A stretch of 64,000 bases of DNA from Pseudotamlana agarivorans (lineage in GTDB: Bacteria > Bacteroidota > Bacteroidia > Flavobacteriales > Flavobacteriaceae). The stretch spans positions 1 through 64,000 of the forward strand of contig NZ_LXEI01000014.1 in the NCBI RefSeq assembly GCF_001642835.1. The letters are read 5' to 3'. A program made the translations under genes and the position numbers. Shown here one piece after another: positions 1 to 11,000 of the stretch (its first letter is position 1; each line of letters starts with the position of its first letter). The notes under the pieces are model-generated. The model was not told the DNA's origin. It saw nothing but the letters and a program-made list of their open reading frames with translations, and ran no database searches.

Positions 1-80
1 TTTTTAGGGAAGGCTACATTTTTAGGGAAGGCTACAGAAATGCAGGGAAATGTACTGAAATGAACTATTAATAATACGTT

Positions 81-191
81 GCATGAGGGGTAGCAGCGGC
101 ATCCTTTTGTGATTCCTAAAAATCACAAAAGATATAGCGGATAACCCGGCCCACTTACATTTTACATTTAAAAATGCAAGTGGCGTCATGC
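81..191 (+). ncRNA. Structured RNA, probable Flavo-1 motif (copy 1)
   Basis: GCATGA (81-86) pairs with TCATGC (186-191). Inside lie a conserved left block (GGGGTAGCAGCGGCATCC, 87-104) and right block (AGCGGATAACCCGGCCC, 136-152). They flank a perfect 10-bp hairpin, TTTTGTGATT (105-114) with AATCACAAAA (121-130). A further hairpin (ACTT.CATTTT / AAAATG.AAGT, 154-181) sits before the closing stem. The same blocks recur on the minus strand at 58301-58381 with a different but still paired closing stem. That recurrence is the main evidence for a conserved RNA. The name Flavo-1 is from memory of the published flavobacterial motif and was not checked against a covariance model. Function unknown. Confidence 0.65.
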
Positions 192-199
192 CCAAATAA

Positions 200-224
200 A
201 AATCCCCTCAATAACTTGAAGGGA
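200..224 (-). terminator. Intrinsic terminator of the histone-H1-like gene
   Basis: On the minus strand ATCCCTTCAA pairs with TTGAGGGGAT around a short loop, with one mismatch, followed by TTTTTATTTG. It lies about 30 nt after the stop codon of the minus-strand gene at 252-428. Confidence 0.6.
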
Positions 225-251
225 TGCTATAATTCCAAAAAATAAAATTTT

Positions 252-428
252 TTATTTTTTGGACTCCTCTAAAGATACCTTACGAAATTCTTTCATAAGC
301 TTAGTCATTTCTAAAGTGGCTTTACGAGCTCTGGTTCCTGCGGCTTTATTTCCACTATCTAACTGAGCATTAGCATCTTTGGCGAATGCTTCGAATTGTG
401 CATTGATTTGTTCTACAAGTTCTTTCAT
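252..428 (-). CDS. Histone H1-like nucleoid protein (58 aa)
   Basis: Translating the minus strand gives a 58-aa protein that starts MKELVEQINAQFEAFAKDAN and ends EFRKVSLEESKK. It contains the tract GNKAAGTRARKATLEMTKL, typical of the small lysine/arginine/alanine-rich Bacteroidota proteins annotated as histone H1 (Hc1-like family). These are thought to bind DNA non-specifically and compact the nucleoid. Length matches the family (about 55-60 aa). A terminator follows at 200-224. It is most likely a core gene rather than part of the neighbouring island, because close homologues are near-universal in flavobacteria, but the island's left border is not visible. Confidence 0.85.
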   Translation of the reverse strand: MKELVEQINAQFEAFAKDANAQLDSGNKAAGTRARKATLEMTKLMKEFRKVSLEESKK

Positions 429-605
429 AATGTGTTCCTTTTTTATTTTATCACTGCTAATGTAACATAAAATAAGAATATCTAAAGCCTATTCAAACAC
501 TTCATCTGAGATATTTCTGAAACCTCCCGCTTCTATAACTACAAGATAATAAACGCTTTTATATTATAAACAACATTATTGATAAACGAAATAAAAAATC
601 ACAAT

Positions 606-2936
606 TTACCTATAAAACTTAGGCAACAATTTCTTTTCAAGATACATAACAAAACATTCTACAATTTCAACTTGAATTTCACGTTTTAGCAACCTAATTA
701 TATCCAATAAATGTTCTTTCTTCAAAGACAATTTTCCAATTGCCATTGCGTATAAAAACTCTAACAAAGCTTCTCCTTGATCATCATCATAATATTTAAT
801 AATTGTTTCCAACACTCCTTTCATTTCATAAGATAAATCATCATCTATAAAATAACTTAGTTCAGTAGAAAAAGCACTTCTTAAAATTGAAGCTTGAATA
901 ATCCCGTCATTGAAACGGTTAAAATTATTGGGAGAAAATAGATTTCTCACAAAAGGTGTTTGGTTTAAAGATTTATCAATTTTACTAGAATTTCTTAAAT
1001 CATTTATAACATTATTAAAGGTAAAATAAATGTCTGATTGAGTTACGTGATTGACATAACCTTCAAAATTAAAAAAGGCAAAATTATTTCTAATCTGCAA
1101 CACATCTTTCAAATTTTTAATTGGTGGAAAAAACAAATTATTAGATAATCCTTTTATCTCTTTTGAATAACTTTTATTTATAACATTCTTTCTTATCTCA
1201 AAAAACTTAAGTGAGGAATCATATTTCTCTTCATCTTTCAGTAAATCAATTATACTTTTCAAAAACTCCAATTCTTGTTGCCAATTATTATTTTTCGAAA
1301 TGTTTGAACAATATATATTTTCTACCTCAATATATGTGCTTGTTTCAGGACCATACATACCCTGCTTTAGGTTAGATTTCAAAACTCTATGTAAAGAAGC
1401 ATTTGTAACTCTAGTAATTCCGACAAAATAAACCACTCTTAATCCTTCATAGTTCCTCAATGCTCTACTTAAGTACAAAAGGTTTTTTCCATTAGATATA
1501 CATGAACCAACAACCAAAACACTTCCCTCTGGACTTCTTTGAACCACTTTCGAAAATTCATCTTGGCTTACCACCTCTGGGATTGAATTATTGTTGTAAT
1601 TCATTTTTATTTTATCTAGAATATAATTAGACAAATCTTTCGAAGAATCATCATTTAAATGAATTATGCACCGTGTATTACTAGGAACAAATTGATTTAT
1701 ATATGCATTTAACTTCTTTTTATAGTCACAAAACCTACCACTGTCACTCCTAATTCCTTTTAAAATTTCAGAATATTCTATATAGATATCATACTTATTT
1801 GAAGTTTCACTTTCTTCCTTATAATTTACTTTCAGAACAGTATCTTTCTTAGAGTATGACATAAATTCTTCTACAAAAGAGGAAAGCCTTTTATTTGCAT
1901 CTGCAATTCCAATTAGAACAGGATTAATTTTTGGTTTTTCTAACAAGAAAACATCTCCGGAGACTTCAACTGGATAAGACCCTCGTTTACAATGCAAACA
2001 ATCATCTTCTGTGTATGAATTATAAGCTTTAACCCCATTGGGGTTTGTTGTTTCATCATAAGTTAAATTACAAAGAACATTATCCCTTATATCAGAGTAA
2101 TTTCCTTTTAAATCCAAGTAGTAAAGTACAACAATATTAGACCTTGCTATTTCCTTATGCTTACTGGTAATATAATTTAATATATTTCCTGATGTGGAGG
2201 CTGATATTATTAATAAAGCATTATTCTTATAATTAAGTTTATTTGAATACAACCCTTCATAAGAACTAAAACTTTCAATAGAGACTTGTGAGTCAACACC
2301 CTTTAAAAATCTACTTTTCAAACTTGACAAAGCTAAACCTATAGAATTTATAGATGAACTATCACAATAAATCTGACTATGTATTTCATCATTAAAATAA
2401 TTTAACATTGAAAAAGCAATAAAGTTTATCTCGCAGCTATGCAAAAGTATATTTCCCGTTCTTAAAAATTTATCACAATGCTTACCTGATGGGAATACAT
2501 AGTGGTGGCTTCCTTCTGTTTCTACTAATCCTCCTCTATTTATAAAAATATTTTGCAATCCTTCATTAAGAAATCCTTCCTTAAATTTTCGGGTAATATT
2601 TTTCCCTTTTAATTCTCTCAATTCTCCTTGCTTACCAAAGGTCAAAATGTAAATATTATCAAACAAAGAAGTTTCGTCTCTTTTTGGAATTTTTTTAAAT
2701 GTTTTCTCCTTTCCTGTATCAAAAACCTCCAACAATCGACCCTCTAAATATTCACCACCTAACGCATAAATTTCATCTGTTTGAGAAAAACACTCATAAA
2801 ACCTTCCTATTTCATCTATTAATATACTTTGATCAATTATTGTATTATCACAAAATATAACAGTGGTTGAAACTGTAACTAAATTAGATTCCCTTAATTT
2901 TTTATAATCGTATTTATATATATAAAAATTGTGCAT
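606..2936 (-). CDS. Unknown 776-aa protein with two degenerate phosphoribosyltransferase-like regions; partner of a GHKL ATPase
   Basis: Not a family I can name. Residues 144-164 (HHYVFPSGKHCDKFLRTGNI) resemble the N-terminal 'SGKHs.fy' segment of orotate phosphoribosyltransferase. Residues 240-251 (ALLIISASTSGN) stand where a PRPP loop (VLVVDDvxTTGgT) would be. A second such loop is at 472-485 (SVLVVGSCISNGKN). Both lack the paired acidic residues of active type I PRTases, so catalysis is doubtful and ligand sensing is possible. A CxxC (C313, C316) lies between the two. The C-terminal ~180 residues look helical and contain RFNDGIIQASILRSAF. The start lies 4 nt after the stop of the GHKL ATPase gene, so the two are co-transcribed. 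No membrane segments or signal peptide. A defence or stress-response role is inferred from context only. Confidence 0.5.
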   Translation of the reverse strand: MHNFYIYKYDYKKLRESNLVTVSTTVIFCDNTIIDQSILIDEIGRFYECFSQTDEIYALGGEYLEGRLLEVFDTGKEKTFKKIPKRDETSLFDNIYILTFGKQGELRELKGKNITRKFKEGFLNEGLQNIFINRGGLVETEGSHHYVFPSGKHCDKFLRTGNILLHSCEINFIAFSMLNYFNDEIHSQIYCDSSSINSIGLALSSLKSRFLKGVDSQVSIESFSSYEGLYSNKLNYKNNALLIISASTSGNILNYITSKHKEIARSNIVVLYYLDLKGNYSDIRDNVLCNLTYDETTNPNGVKAYNSYTEDDCLHCKRGSYPVEVSGDVFLLEKPKINPVLIGIADANKRLSSFVEEFMSYSKKDTVLKVNYKEESETSNKYDIYIEYSEILKGIRSDSGRFCDYKKKLNAYINQFVPSNTRCIIHLNDDSSKDLSNYILDKIKMNYNNNSIPEVVSQDEFSKVVQRSPEGSVLVVGSCISNGKNLLYLSRALRNYEGLRVVYFVGITRVTNASLHRVLKSNLKQGMYGPETSTYIEVENIYCSNISKNNNWQQELEFLKSIIDLLKDEEKYDSSLKFFEIRKNVINKSYSKEIKGLSNNLFFPPIKNLKDVLQIRNNFAFFNFEGYVNHVTQSDIYFTFNNVINDLRNSSKIDKSLNQTPFVRNLFSPNNFNRFNDGIIQASILRSAFSTELSYFIDDDLSYEMKGVLETIIKYYDDDQGEALLEFLYAMAIGKLSLKKEHLLDIIRLLKREIQVEIVECFVMYLEKKLLPKFYR

Positions 2937-2940
2937 AATA

Positions 2941-4152
2941 TTAGCGATTAATAGATAATGGGTATATTATTGTTATTACTGAACCAGAAACATTTTGATA
3001 GTCTGAAAATTTTACATCAGAATTTTTAGACCAATCAAACAATTTCATTTCTTCAATTTTATCCGTTTCAATATTTATATATGGTTCTGTTATCAAATTT
3101 CTATAAACACAACTTTTCCCTGTTTTAATTCTTAACCAACCTTTTCCATTTAAAATTTGAAGAATTCTATCCAAACCTATCCCCTTATCAGATTTATTTA
3201 ATCCTTTTGCTGAAGTATTATGCTTTATTAAACATTTCTTTATTATTTCTAGCTCTGTTAAATCTTCATTCCCCTTATTAAGAGATTTAAACTTCTTTAT
3301 AAAGCCAGAACCACTATCAAAAACAGAAATTTCTAAAAAATAAACTTCTCCTTTATCATTCTCTTTTAAACGCTTGTTCTCAAAAAAATTTGAAATAGCT
3401 TTACTGGAAGAATAATGGTCTAACAATTTTGTACGTACCCTTTTATTCATTTTAATCAACACACCTCGTATATTAGGGTCAAATGGAACTCCTTCTTCAT
3501 CTGTTTTAGCCCATTCAAAAGTATTCTTCATCAATTCGTAAACAATACTATTCAAATCTTTTTTTACTTCTTTATAAATAGTATGAATATCATTTCCGTA
3601 ATTTCTTAATACATCATCTATCATCACTTTTTCTAAACTTATAGCCAAATCCCTTTCATTTGATATATAACTGCCATTTGATTCAAAGCATGGTAACCCC
3701 CCCATATCTCCAGGAAGGTGATCCAAATTAGTTAATAACAACTTATCACCTTTTAAAGCCTCTACTTTTGCCATTTTAATAAAGACTTTATTTAATTCAG
3801 TCCTCAATTGTTTCCTTAAACTATTTCCATCTAAATCATAAACTCCATTATTATTCCAAACTAATCCAATCAAAGGAAATAGATAATCGTTCCTACTGAT
3901 ACTTTCTAAAAACTTGGAATAATCTTTTTTTACGTCGATTATTAATTTTCCACTATTTTCACTTCTCAACCATGTAGATACAAACTGAATAATATTTGGA
4001 GTTAAACCCAAATAATCATTTTTCATTTCATAAGGAATAATAAGATCAATTAAAATTTCCTTTCGCTTTTTTAAAGTAGCTAACTCAACATATAATTTGT
4101 CAAGTTCTAGAAGATCAATATCCTTATTAATTTTTATTTTATTATTTGCCAT
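2941..4152 (-). CDS. GHKL-fold ATPase (403 aa), first gene of a two-gene putative defence operon
   Basis: The Bergerat ATP-binding fold is recognisable: N box YELMKNTFEWA (E206, N210), G1 box VFDSGSGF (D279, G281, G283) and G2 box KGIGLDRI (G324, G326). No phospho-acceptor H box or receiver domain is present, so it is not an ordinary histidine kinase. The organisation is closer to MORC/Hsp90-like GHKL ATPases of conflict systems. The ~200-residue N-terminal part is helical and unassigned. The gene precedes the 776-aa protein by 4 nt on the same strand and lies in the island at tRNA-Pro. Likely role: nucleotide-dependent switching that controls the partner (inference). ATPase fold assignment is secure; function is not. 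Confidence 0.75.
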   Translation of the reverse strand: MANNKIKINKDIDLLELDKLYVELATLKKRKEILIDLIIPYEMKNDYLGLTPNIIQFVSTWLRSENSGKLIIDVKKDYSKFLESISRNDYLFPLIGLVWNNNGVYDLDGNSLRKQLRTELNKVFIKMAKVEALKGDKLLLTNLDHLPGDMGGLPCFESNGSYISNERDLAISLEKVMIDDVLRNYGNDIHTIYKEVKKDLNSIVYELMKNTFEWAKTDEEGVPFDPNIRGVLIKMNKRVRTKLLDHYSSSKAISNFFENKRLKENDKGEVYFLEISVFDSGSGFIKKFKSLNKGNEDLTELEIIKKCLIKHNTSAKGLNKSDKGIGLDRILQILNGKGWLRIKTGKSCVYRNLITEPYINIETDKIEEMKLFDWSKNSDVKFSDYQNVSGSVITIIYPLSINR

Positions 4153-4409
4153 AAATTTAAGTTTTACTCTCCTATTTAGTTAACAATAATACATTCAGTA
4201 TAAAAATTATACAGAACAGGCTTTAATAGTTAAACAATCTAATACAGAGAAACAATCTATTTTAATTCACTAATAAGCTTCGTATACTAACAGTTTCAAC
4301 CACTGTAATTTTTTATCATAAATCCATTATTAACAAACCGTCTTTCTTTATGTCCTTTGATTGGATTAGTTTCGAATAATTAAAATTAAAAACATATTTA
4401 GAAAACATC

Positions 4410-5090
4410 CTAAATCAGTCTACTTTTTACCTTCAACAATTCTTCTTTCTGCTTGTTTATTAGGGATTCCAATTCATCAAATATAAATTCAACTCTTTGC
4501 AAATTATCATCTGACACTTCGAAATTGTTAAAATCTATAACATCATTTTTAGTACGGGTTTTATCCATAACGTCAATAAGTTCAAGAAAATTGACTTGTT
4601 CTTTGTTAAGAAACGTTTTGTTCTCTTTCATCCACTCTTTATCCTTGCCCAAAATATCCTTATGCAAATTCATCTGAACAACTTTACTAAAAATTTTTTC
4701 AGAGTTATTCTTAACAATATCAACAAAAGTTGCCCATTCATTTTCTCGTTGAAGCGGATTATATTCTAACCATCGAGGTAATATCCTCAATTCTTTTTCT
4801 TCATTTATAATTTGTAAAATCTCTATTACAGGCTTTAAATCGTCTAAAGGTTTTCTAATTGGAACATTTTCTTTTTGAGCCCATATTTTTAAAATTATGT
4901 CGCAACATTCCGTTTGCAATAGTTTCTTCTCTTCTTTGGACTTTGTCTTTTCAACTTCTTGGATTAACTCTGCAATGTAGTGAGACATCCATCGCGCTAA
5001 GGTATTTAGAGAATATTCTAAATCTAATTCCTTTACTATTTTTTCACCCAATTTTAAAATCTCTTCCTCTGAGTGTTTTGACTGTTCCAT
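4410..5090 (-). CDS. Unknown 226-aa alpha-helical protein coupled to the Cap4-STAND NTPase
   Basis: I do not recognise a family. The protein is charged and mostly helical, with an N-terminal stretch rich in Glu/Lys, a possible helical bundle around residues 20-75, and a C-terminal coiled-coil-like tail (RVEFIFDELESLINKQKEEL). The start overlaps the last 47 nt of the upstream 2155-aa STAND gene in another frame, which implies translational coupling. Several Avs-type defence loci have a small second gene after the STAND protein; this looks like such an accessory subunit, but no sequence motif proves it. No signal peptide or membrane segment. Confidence 0.55.
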   Translation of the reverse strand: MEQSKHSEEEILKLGEKIVKELDLEYSLNTLARWMSHYIAELIQEVEKTKSKEEKKLLQTECCDIILKIWAQKENVPIRKPLDDLKPVIEILQIINEEKELRILPRWLEYNPLQRENEWATFVDIVKNNSEKIFSKVVQMNLHKDILGKDKEWMKENKTFLNKEQVNFLELIDVMDKTRTKNDVIDFNNFEVSDDNLQRVEFIFDELESLINKQKEELLKVKSRLI

Positions 5091-8000
5091 CTGGCTTTAT
5101 TAAAAAAAGTTTAACTTTATTTCTGTTATCATCATAATTTTTGCGATAAATTCTTTCTTCAAGCTGCCTTTCAATTACGCATTTAATTATTAATGATTTC
5201 TGTTCTGCTTTCAAAAATCTTATCAAGAAATCACTACTCACTTGAAATATACTTCCTGAGGTTAAAACTTGTGAATTGTATTTGCGATTTTCATATTCGT
5301 CATCTGTTATTTCGTTCCAATTTTTGTATTCACAGATAAGTTCATTTTCCATATACCCTTTTCTATATAGTACATTATAATCAATATCAAAATAACTATG
5401 AACTGTATTGCCAAACCGTATAAAACCTTTTGAAGTACCATTGAATAATGGGTCGTGTTTATCAATTCCTTCGTATTCACTCGTTATATCCAATAGCCAT
5501 CCCTTTAAAGAAAAACCGTTTTCATCAATTGCCTTATCATCATATCTATACTCATCGTCGAAATCAACCTCTTCATAAGGAATCACATAATCATGACTGT
5601 CTTTTGTTGTTTGCAAGGCACGAAGCAGGGCGTCAGCTCCTTTATTGGATACTAAACAAGACTGGACACTCAATGACTCTTCATTAACTCCAATATGTTT
5701 GGTTGTTCCTCCGCAAACGATTAACCATTCATTTTCTACAGTGCTAATAAATCCTATCTTTTCATCGAAATACTCGTCTGCAATATTACCCCTCCACTCT
5801 TTATCAAACTTATCTATTTCGCTTTTCCAATACTGTGATTCAAGGGGAATAGGGTCTCTTAAATCAGATAACCATAAATCATCAAAAGCGTTAGCCTCAG
5901 AATCTAACCAATATTCCCAACTGTCCCAAGATTCTGTTTTTAGTAAGGGTTCTTTTTCTAACAAAAAATTAGCGGAACAGAACATTGCGTGATATTCAAA
6001 GTAACTCTCTAAATCCTCGATTTCAGGATTATTTCCGTGTCTTCTATACATTTTGCTCCAATCTCTTTCATATAACTGTCCTCTCAAATAATCATCATCT
6101 AAGCAATCGCCTGTGTATCCCCATTTTTCTGTAATAAACTTATCTGCCACATCTGCTACATCATATTCTGATAAATTAAAACACCTTCCAAGCCTACTAT
6201 ACCAGTATGGTAAAGTATCCATTGAATCGAACTTAAATTGCCAATCTTTTTCTGATTTTGATGAATATTTCCTTTGTTCTCTACTTAATGTTTTTTCTTC
6301 AACATATCCTAATTTTGTTTGATTTATAGATTTTATGTTTTGAACCTCAATATGTGTAAATAAGCTATCATCATAAGCATTAAGATTTAAGCAGGTCTTC
6401 TTAATGAATTGTCTTATTAATACATGAGGTAAATCTTCGTTCATCAATTCATCATAAAAGACATCTTTAAATTGAATAAGAATATTAGGGTTTTCGAGAG
6501 AAATTCTATCTATTGCTATCCAAAGGTACAACTTTGCAGACATACAATAATAGATATACTCCTTGTTCTGAAAAGGAAAACAATCTTTCTCGTTTTGTTT
6601 TTCTAATAAAACTTTAAGTATTTCTGTTTTATCGAGTTTTGCTAGTCTTCTAATCGAATGAATGGCTCTCCATCGTAATTTCTTATCAGGATAACCTAAA
6701 AGGAATCTCAAAAAATAAGCTATGTTTTGATTACTATCTGTTGGAGGTGTTAGTTCATCACGCCAACCACCATCTGCAAAACCGGGCTTAATTTTAGCAT
6801 TCCATCTTTCAAGAATCCACTCTAATAACTCTTCATTTTCTCTTGGTTTGAGTTTATGTTTAATAACCTCAAAAGAACTATATATTGATTCATCTGAAAG
6901 TAAATCTATTTTTTGAGGCAAAATTTCTATCATAACATCTGCCAGTTTTTTAGCATCAATAGAAAATAAGTTAGCGAATTTCTTTAAAGACCAAATACTT
7001 AAAGCAATACCATAATCAAAGTGTTGAAGTTTATTCAACAAGATATATTTAAACTTTTCTTGCTTCCATTTTTTAATTTCTGGATAATAATCCCATTCAT
7101 TTATAGCCTTTTCTATAATATTTTCAAATGTGTGAAAATCGAGTAATTTCTCATTGACATCAACTAAAGCGTTTAGAAATTGGGTGTATTCATTCGGAGC
7201 ACATTTATCTACAATGTCTGATAGAAAATTTTCAATACCCCAACGATGATTGTAGCTATTAGCACTATTAACAATAATAGAATCAATTGCTTTTTCCAAT
7301 TCTTTTGTTGAGGAAGTATCTATTGCTGATAGAACGATAATATGCTTAAAATCTCCTTTATTAAAACCGCTGATATTTGTTTCTTTATCATTTTTCTTCT
7401 CAAGTGAATCTAAAAAATCTATATAATTTTTGATTTCTGATACTGTGTTTTTATCTATGAACTTTCCAGACTTTACTTCATTATATATCTTTCTCACAAA
7501 GTGTTTGTCCTTATCCAATCGCAGATTATGAAATTCTGACTTTATGAATATGTCTTTAGTTTCTGGATTGCCTACCTCATCAAACTTCTGAATAAGCAAC
7601 TTATATAATTGTTCTAATTCTTCATAATTGTAATTTGTTTTTATGGGGAGTAAAGATGCTGCCGTTATATGGTCAATATATTCATTTTCCAACGCCCTCT
7701 TGGACAGGTAATTTATTCTACTACCAATTGAAGCAATATTTCTATGATGCCATCTGCAAATTGTTGCAAACATTGAGGAAGTGTCTATATTACCAATGCC
7801 TAACAAACCTTCTAAATATGGAAAGTGCTTTTTATCATAATAGCCCAATTTCACATCACAATATTCAATGAAACGAGCATACTCGTAAGCTAATTTAGGA
7901 TTTGGTTTCGTTATTCCAGTTCCTGACAAATAATATATAGATAAAATTTGAGTGAATGCCTCGTAATCAATCTCAGAAGTTGCCTTTATTGCTTCGTCAA

Positions 8001-11000
8001 AGAAATATTGCCCAAATGAATCATCTATTTTGCTACTCAAAAGCAAGCATTTAATATAATTCTCTACCATCTCATTAGCCGATAGTTCAGAGTCCTTAAT
8101 TATTTTGTCTGATTGGTCTATTAATTGATATGATGTTTTCTCTATATCTCTTTGTAATATTATTTTATTCAGAACTTCAAAACGAAGCCTTAGTTTGTCT
8201 GTTTGACTGTCAAAAGAACTAATTACTACATCTATTAACTTAGTTCTATTTTTAAATAACAGAGCCACATCTGCTAATTTTCCAGATAAAAACAATAGTC
8301 TGTCATTTGACCAATGCCTGTTTTCATATTTGAAGTGATAATCATTTTTAATTTCACTACAAATGCTTTTAAATTTCGCTAAGCAAACTTTTTCATTAAT
8401 TCTGTTAGTTAAAATGTCTGAATATAGTTGAAAAACAGGAATAGCGTATTTATAGAATCCTGTAAACTCCCTTTTATCACTTTCTAAATAATTTCTCTTC
8501 TCATAGTCTTCAATCTTATCTAAATCATTAAACTTCTCTGGATAGAAATTTTCTAAATCGGCTTCTTCTTCATTTAATGAAAGTATTAAAGTTTCCATGT
8601 TTAAAAAGTTACTCATTACTTTTTCTTCATCTTTATCAGAATAGCTATTGTAGAAATATGGAATCCTTTCTAATGGCTTGGTTTTTATTTTTTCCAAAAT
8701 ACCAAGTATTGTCTCTGTATCTATTTTGTGGTATGCTAATATTCCACAAAACTGTATAATTAACTGCTTGAAATTTTCTTTAAATTCAGTTTGAACTCTT
8801 GGTAATACATTTGCTAAGCGAATGGCAATAGAATTGATGTCGTAATTTATAGGAATACCATATTGAAAGGATTTGCAAATAATGAATACTTGAGAAACCA
8901 AACGAAACTTTGGGTATTTCAACCACGAATTAATTTCTTCATCTTTAGAATAGCTAATAATATTTTCAACTAAATAGTTGCCTACAGAAAGTCTAATCTC
9001 TTTTGGTCTCCATCTATTAATCGTTTCAATAGCTTTTTCAATACCAAATATTCTTAAAACAGCCTCCACCTCATATACTATATCAATAGTTTCAATAGTA
9101 TAGTCTCTTAACTCTTCGTCCTTTTTCGACCTTCTCCAGTTAATCCATTCGCGGGCTGTTCTTAGGTGTTTTAAAACTATTTCTTTGTTTTCTACTCTAC
9201 GTGAATATATTCCTGCTAATTTTAAATGAAATGAACCACCCCAAGGTTTTTCATTTGATTTCAGCTTAAGTCTGGATAATGAAACTTCATCTCCAAATCT
9301 GGAAACTAAGTCTGGATAATCAATTAATAACCGTGTAAGAGCCTTATCTGTTTTAGATTCCTCTGCTGCAATAAATAACAACTTGAAATAGGTTAGACTA
9401 TCTTGAATATCCTTACTTACTTTTAAAGCCAACTTTGTTCTATTGGCATAAACTTCTTTATTTCGTATAGTGTCTTTTGGAAACTCTAATAATTCTCTCT
9501 TTAGAACTATTTCAACTAACTCTTTTTTGTAGTCGGCAGTAAACAGAAGACTTCCTAAATTAATTGAGGCATACTCATCTGTTTTTGATTTACTTAGTAA
9601 TAACTTAGCTATTTGTTTTAATTCTTCCTTTGTGCTTTGATAAGTTTGCTTTACATAATTCTCGAAGTCCTCGTCTCTAAAACGAAACAAACCATCTTCT
9701 AAAATCAGACCGTTCCAAATATCAGACGAAAGGTCGCTTAAGAAACTTATTTCAACATTTAATATTTCTGATAGGTATTCAATAGGAACTGGTCTTGGAA
9801 GAGAAATTAATAGTTTAAAAAACTCCTCGACAAGAGGTCTTTTTTCTTTTCCTATTCTAATTACAGCCTGTTCAATCTTGTCTAAAATCAAATCTTCTAC
9901 GACTTTTCCATTTGGTTTAAGGTAGTTTATAATTTCATTTATTCCCTGCTCTCTAAGGTCTAATGAATAGAATTGAACACGTGGAATGCCCTTTGTATAT
10001 TTATGAAATTCTAAAATTTCTTCATCTGTAATGTCAGGAAAACTCTTTTTTATAAATAAAGTTGTTTCGTCTAAACTAAATGGCTTTAATTCAATATCAA
10101 GATATTTATCTGGTAGGTTAAGAGACTCCTTTCGGTAAGTTCTTGATGTCGCAATAAAATGACATCCATCTGGAATATCAATATTAAAAAGGTCTTCTAT
10201 AAAACTCTTTTCCCCAAAATTTTGGGCAGCCGTTACACTATTATCTGCTGCATCTATTATGAATACAAGAGAAGCAAGGGGATTTCTATTTCGTAATATT
10301 TCTACACCTTTTTCTATTCTCCTAATAAATTCTGTCAAATAAACATCATCAGATTCATTCTGTACAAGTAAGAAATCAGTCCCAACATTCTTGGCTAGTT
10401 CATTTGCTATTTGGGTAATAGCGTTCTTATGCAGATGCCTCTTGTCTTCGGGATTTTGATATTTGCCTGCTCCGTAACTATCAAATAAAATACATTCTGA
10501 ATATTCAGGAAGTCTATTTTTAGCTTGATTGATAATCGTTGATTTTCCTATTCCTGCTCCTCCGTGAATACAGATTGGTAAGTAGGTCGTATTCTGTTGT
10601 ATTGCAAAAACGATATCATCCAATTGTTCTCGATTTACAACCTTGGAGTTTTTTTCAAAATTTTGTGATACTGGAAATAGGTTGTCAATACTACTAAACC
10701 CAAAATTAGTAACAACATCAATCAAAGTTATTGTTCTTTCTCCATCACTTTCAGGCATCATTTTCCTCCAAATCATTTGAAATAATGAATTGAATTGATT
10801 TTGAGACTTGATGCTTGTTTCAGCTATTGATTTTATTAACTCAAAATTTAATTTTTGTCTTGAATCTGCTCCGCAATCTTCAAAATCAAGCAATCTAATA
10901 AAGTCAGTAAACTCTGTTAAATTCAATCCAGAAGCCTGTCTCAATTCATCAAATGGTTTTCTGGATAAATTAGGCAACTTATTTAGAACAACATTAAAAC

